A stretch of DNA of 40,661 nucleotides, taken from positions 1-40,661 of the forward strand of contig WOZH01000023.1 in the NCBI GenBank assembly GCA_011620375.1, in the 5' to 3' direction. Within the stretch, counting starts at the first letter, position 1. Each line of letters starts with the position of its first letter. The notes beneath the pieces were generated by a model that saw only the letters and a list, made by a program, of their open reading frames with translations, was not told where the DNA came from and ran no database searches. Shown piece after piece: positions 40,134-40,661 of this stretch. The DNA comes from Acholeplasmataceae bacterium (lineage in GTDB: Bacteria > Bacillota_I > Bacilli_A > Acholeplasmatales > Acholeplasmataceae). A program made the position numbers and the translations under genes.

Positions 40134-40661
40134 GTGGTGATTTCCTCCTTGTTTCCTTTAATACTTTATTAATGGCAATTTTATTCTTCTTTTTATAATT
40201 AGGTTTGATTTTTTTGGGTTTACTAATTTTTTTAATCGCTTGTCGTTCCTCATTTGATAAGCCAGATGCTTTCAAAACTGTTTTTGTCAAATGAGAACCC
40301 TTTAGTGAGTAATCTACAAAATCAATCGTTTTTCGTAATTTTTCGATTTTCCGATGATCATTCACGTCTAAAAAAGTGATGACAACTCCGTGCTTACCCA
40401 TTCGACCCGTTCGACCGGATCGATGATAATAAAATTCAAGATGATACGGCAAATCATAATGGATGACATGCGATGCATCAAAATCTATTCCTCTGGATGC
40501 GACATCGCTCGTGACGACATATTGATATTTCAATTGATGGATCTCTTCAAGCAATTGTTTTCTACGCTTGACACCCAGTTTCGCACTGTATAAAGTTACA
40601 TTATAATCTGCTTCATAAAGTGCTTGATAAACCCGTTCTTGATCTTCTTTCTTTGAAACAA
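40117..40661 (-). CDS. DEAD-box RNA helicase, C-terminal part (continues beyond the window)
   Basis: The frame stays open to the end of the window, so the 5' part of the gene is missing. What is seen is the second RecA-like domain: FVSKKEDQERVYQAL, a segment ending TLYSAKLG (motif IVa area), motif V TSDVASRGIDF, and motif VI HRSGRTGRMG. A basic C-terminal tail follows (KPKKIKPNYKKKNK), likely for RNA binding. The family remodels RNA in ribosome assembly or mRNA decay. Which paralogue it is cannot be told from this part. Confidence 0.93.
   Translation of the reverse strand, partial: VSKKEDQERVYQALYEADYNVTLYSAKLGVKRRKQLLEEIHQLKYQYVVTSDVASRGIDFDASHVIHYDLPYHLEFYYHRSGRTGRMGKHGVVITFLDVNDHRKIEKLRKTIDFVDYSLKGSHLTKTVLKASGLSNEERQAIKKISKPKKIKPNYKKKNKIAINKVLKETRRKSPHAKNR

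Noticed and set aside
1-40661. CRISPR array, prophage, rRNA operon or replication origin
   Set aside because: No regularly spaced repeats, phage structural or integrase genes, rRNA segments or DnaA-box clusters were seen.

Overview
The window is AT-rich bacterial chromosome from a low-GC Bacillota/Mycoplasmatota lineage. Evidence for this: AGGAGG-type ribosome binding sites, many U-tailed intrinsic terminators, a lysine riboswitch, a YolD/UvrX pair, CpsC/CpsD-type surface polysaccharide genes, an LTA-synthase-like enzyme and an orphan PTS IIC. TGA is a true stop (for example at 13177 and 13333), so this is not a UGA=Trp mycoplasma. An Acholeplasma/Izemoplasma-like or Erysipelotrichia-like organism is an inference only. 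I see no prophage, complete insertion sequence, CRISPR array or rRNA.

Layout. (1) 1-10080, minus strand: a surface-polysaccharide transcription unit with a sugar-nucleotide 4,6-dehydratase, glmS, glmM, glmU, CpsC-like and CpsD-like proteins, a YwaF-like membrane protein and ilvE, ending in a terminator that contains the ilvE stop. Its promoter carries an 18-bp perfect palindrome over the -10. (2) 10157-13240: a degenerate FMN-binding-domain protein diverges from an O-antigen ligase/polymerase-like protein, followed by a GlcNAc-kinase-like ATPase. (3) 13184-16715, minus strand: a DNA-damage neighbourhood with SRAP (YedK/HMCES), SRPBCC, the Y-family polymerase UvrX and YolD, with a candidate C-rich-loop small RNA downstream. 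(4) 16716-20748: an AT-rich plus-strand block with a 29-codon ABC-ATPase-like relic coupled to a patatin, an LTA-synthase-like enzyme, and a stem-loop-rich convergent spacer. (5) 20749-28527: rlmD, a membrane protein, ackA, hemolysin III/trmL/pncB (4-nt overlaps) and cls. (6) 28537-31145: a three-gene amino-acid ABC transporter behind a lysine riboswitch, hence a probable lysine importer. (7) 31237-40661: two membrane proteins, PTS IIC, tRNA-Leu(CAA), argS, a membrane thioredoxin-like protein, purA-purB, nfo and the 3' part of a DEAD-box helicase running off the window.

How it fits together: GlmS, GlmM and GlmU make UDP-GlcNAc from fructose-6-phosphate. The dehydratase can modify UDP-GlcNAc. 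CpsC/CpsD and the divergent O-antigen-ligase-like protein would control polymer assembly and export, and the GlcNAc-kinase-like ATPase may recycle amino sugars. Most annotated starts were moved to the ATG behind the visible ribosome binding site. For GlmS and SRAP this also puts the catalytic Cys at position 2. The least ordinary items are the candidate sRNA, the decayed ABC-ATPase leader with 9-bp-phased repeats, the FMN_bind homologue without its flavinylation motif, and the palindromic operator of the polysaccharide operon. None is shown here to be a new system.
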